64,000 nucleotides of DNA from the NCBI GenBank assembly GCA_022820725.1, contig JAJEFA010000009.1:1-64000 (forward strand), read 5' to 3'. The notes below the pieces were generated by a model, which saw nothing but the letters and a program-made list of their open reading frames with translations, searched no databases and had not been told where the DNA came from. The position numbers were made by a program, and so were the translations under genes. Below are positions 62,930-64,000 of the stretch, in pieces; position 1 is the stretch's first letter; each line of letters starts with the position of its first letter. Origin of the DNA: Candidatus Binatia bacterium (lineage in GTDB: Bacteria > Desulfobacterota > Binatia > Bin18).

Positions 62930-63810
62930 TTGCCTTTGAATATGTCGAGCCGGAAAGCCTCGAAGAGGTATTGGCTCTGCTTGAACAGCACGGCGAAGAC
63001 GCCAAAGTCCTGGCCGGTGGGACCGGGCTGATCAACCTGATGAAGCAACGTCTGGTGCAGCCTGCCTATCTGATCGGTCTCCGCCAACTTGCCCGCAGCC
63101 CGGAACTCGCTGAGATTCGGCCCAACGGCGGCCTCACGATTGGGGCGTTGTGTTCGCACCGGACTATAGAAACCTCGGCCCTGATTCAACACCGCCTCCC
63201 CCTTTTGGCGACAACCTTTCGGCATGTGGCCAGCGTCCGGATTCGAACGGCTGCAACTCTTGGCGGTTCATTGGCGCATGCCGACCCAAACCAGGACCCA
63301 CCTCCCGCGTTGCTCGTCCTGGACGCGCGAATTCGAATCCAGTCACGCCACGGCGCGCGGGAAATTGAGTTGGGTGACTTTTTTGTCGATTATTATGAAA
63401 CCGCGCTCGAACCCGAAGAGCTCATCACTACTGTTGTCATCCCGCCCCAGCCTGCCGACACAGGAACCGCTTTCCTTAAATTCCTGCCCCAAACGCATGA
63501 CGATTACGCAACTATTGCCGTCGCCGCACTGGTCTCCTTGGACGGCGACACTATTGCCCAGGCCCGCATCGCCTTAGGTGCAGCCGCGGCAACCCCACTG
63601 CGGGCACGCGCAGTTGAAACAGCCCTCCAGGGCCAGGCGCCGACCCCGCAGGTTATTCATGCCGCCGCCGCTCTTGTTGCAGAAGAGGTCGACCCGCTCG
63701 CGGACTTTCGCGGCTCGGTGGAATACAAGCGTGACATGGCCGTCGTCTTTACCCAGCGAGCCATCGAACAGGCAGTGACACATGCCAGGGGAGCGAGCGG
63801 AAACGTATGA
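62926..63810 (+). CDS. FAD-binding subunit of the molybdenum hydroxylase
   Basis: A 294-residue protein from ATG 62926 overlapping the upstream stop. FAD-binding motifs are LAGGTGLINLMKQRL and TLGGSLAHADPNQDPP. The CO-dehydrogenase flavoprotein C-terminal domain (ARIALGAAAATPLRARAVET) is present. Its stop overlaps the start of the next gene by 4 bp. Confidence 0.94.
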   Translation: MIAFEYVEPESLEEVLALLEQHGEDAKVLAGGTGLINLMKQRLVQPAYLIGLRQLARSPELAEIRPNGGLTIGALCSHRTIETSALIQHRLPLLATTFRHVASVRIRTAATLGGSLAHADPNQDPPPALLVLDARIRIQSRHGAREIELGDFFVDYYETALEPEELITTVVIPPQPADTGTAFLKFLPQTHDDYATIAVAALVSLDGDTIAQARIALGAAAATPLRARAVETALQGQAPTPQVIHAAAALVAEEVDPLADFRGSVEYKRDMAVVFTQRAIEQAVTHARGASGNV

Positions 63811-64000
63811 ACTTTGAGCATAGCTGTACGGTCCCGGTTGCGCGTGAAACCCTGTGGAATTTTCTCATAGATGTTCCTCAGATGGCGATCTGTGTGCCCG
63901 GGGTGAGTGAGGTTGTCGCCACCGGAGAGGATCAATATGCCGGCCGGATGAAAATCACATTCGGGCCTATTCGACTCACCTTACAGGGCGAGCTGAGCAT
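63807..64000 (+). CDS. CoxG/SRPBCC-family protein, N-terminal part (runs off the window)
   Basis: The first 64 or so residues read MNFEHSCTVPVARETLWNFL then IDVPQMAICVPGVSEVVATG, a CoxG-type SRPBCC fold. It starts inside the FAD subunit stop (ATGA). CoxG proteins help anchor or mature these enzymes, and the START-like fold can bind hydrophobic ligands. The rest is outside the window. Confidence 0.88.
   Translation, partial: MNFEHSCTVPVARETLWNFLIDVPQMAICVPGVSEVVATGEDQYAGRMKITFGPIRLTLQGELS

Overview
The window looks like a chromosomal contig of an uncultured, moderately GC-rich Gram-negative bacterium. Several features point that way: an octaheme cytochrome bc-type complex, F420-type luciferase-like and acyl-CoA dehydrogenases, a molybdenum hydroxylase operon, a GatCAB operon, and a SecA with a very large insertion. 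The lineage could be Tectomicrobia/Entotheonella-like or Desulfobacterota-like. I infer this from gene style only and hold it loosely.

Left third (1-16.1 kb) is accessory DNA. It opens with the end of an IS5-family element that has cut a UvrD-type helicase gene, whose operon partner is a large SNF2/DUF3883 helicase of the phage-defence kind. Then come a pentapeptide-repeat membrane protein gene broken by stop codons, a TIR-TM-TPR protein, and a tightly coupled six-gene operon (7741-11693). That operon encodes a small multi-TM protein, a ThsB-like TIR protein, a 92-residue unknown, a double-TIR protein, a SLOG-domain protein and a second ThsB-like TIR protein. It is the best candidate for an undescribed NAD-nucleotide signalling defence system. 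A tRNA-Ser 3' end fragment (11858-11878) looks like an attachment site. A second short element (about 11.8-16.1 kb), bounded by 37-bp near-identical repeats, carries a DnaB-N/RepA-like ATPase, HicAB and a putative restriction endonuclease.

Middle (16.1-31.2 kb): two SDR oxidoreductases, a tandem-fused PTPS protein, a membrane metallophosphoesterase, a winged-helix-like unknown next to an AT-rich region with DnaA-box-like sequences, a coupled response regulator/DUF1571/histidine kinase/pteridine-reductase-like operon, a TANGO2-like NRDE protein, MoxR plus CoxE-like VWA, a DUF151 protein and a TPR membrane protein.

Next (31.2-47.5 kb): on the minus strand lies a bc-type respiratory complex (Rieske, split cytochrome b, octaheme c, cupredoxin-like protein) with two mini membrane proteins that are easily missed, then serS and a YraN-family gene, and a cluster of micro-genes. 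gatC-gatA-gatB and an acyl-CoA dehydrogenase follow on the plus strand. A PIN/Phd toxin-antitoxin cassette sits at the 3' end of argJ between two copies of the argJ terminus.

Right end (47.5-64 kb): secA, murI, an LLM oxidoreductase, an SDR, an acyl-CoA dehydrogenase, a Rad50/SbcC-like ATPase with two internal TM helices, an amidohydrolase, and a molybdenum hydroxylase operon (large, 2Fe-2S and FAD subunits, then a CoxG-like protein running off the end).

At least three interspersed repeat families occur between genes. One is a hairpin with AAACGTGTCC arms and compensatory arm changes, one is built of GACTCAA units, and one is a 76-bp REP-like element.
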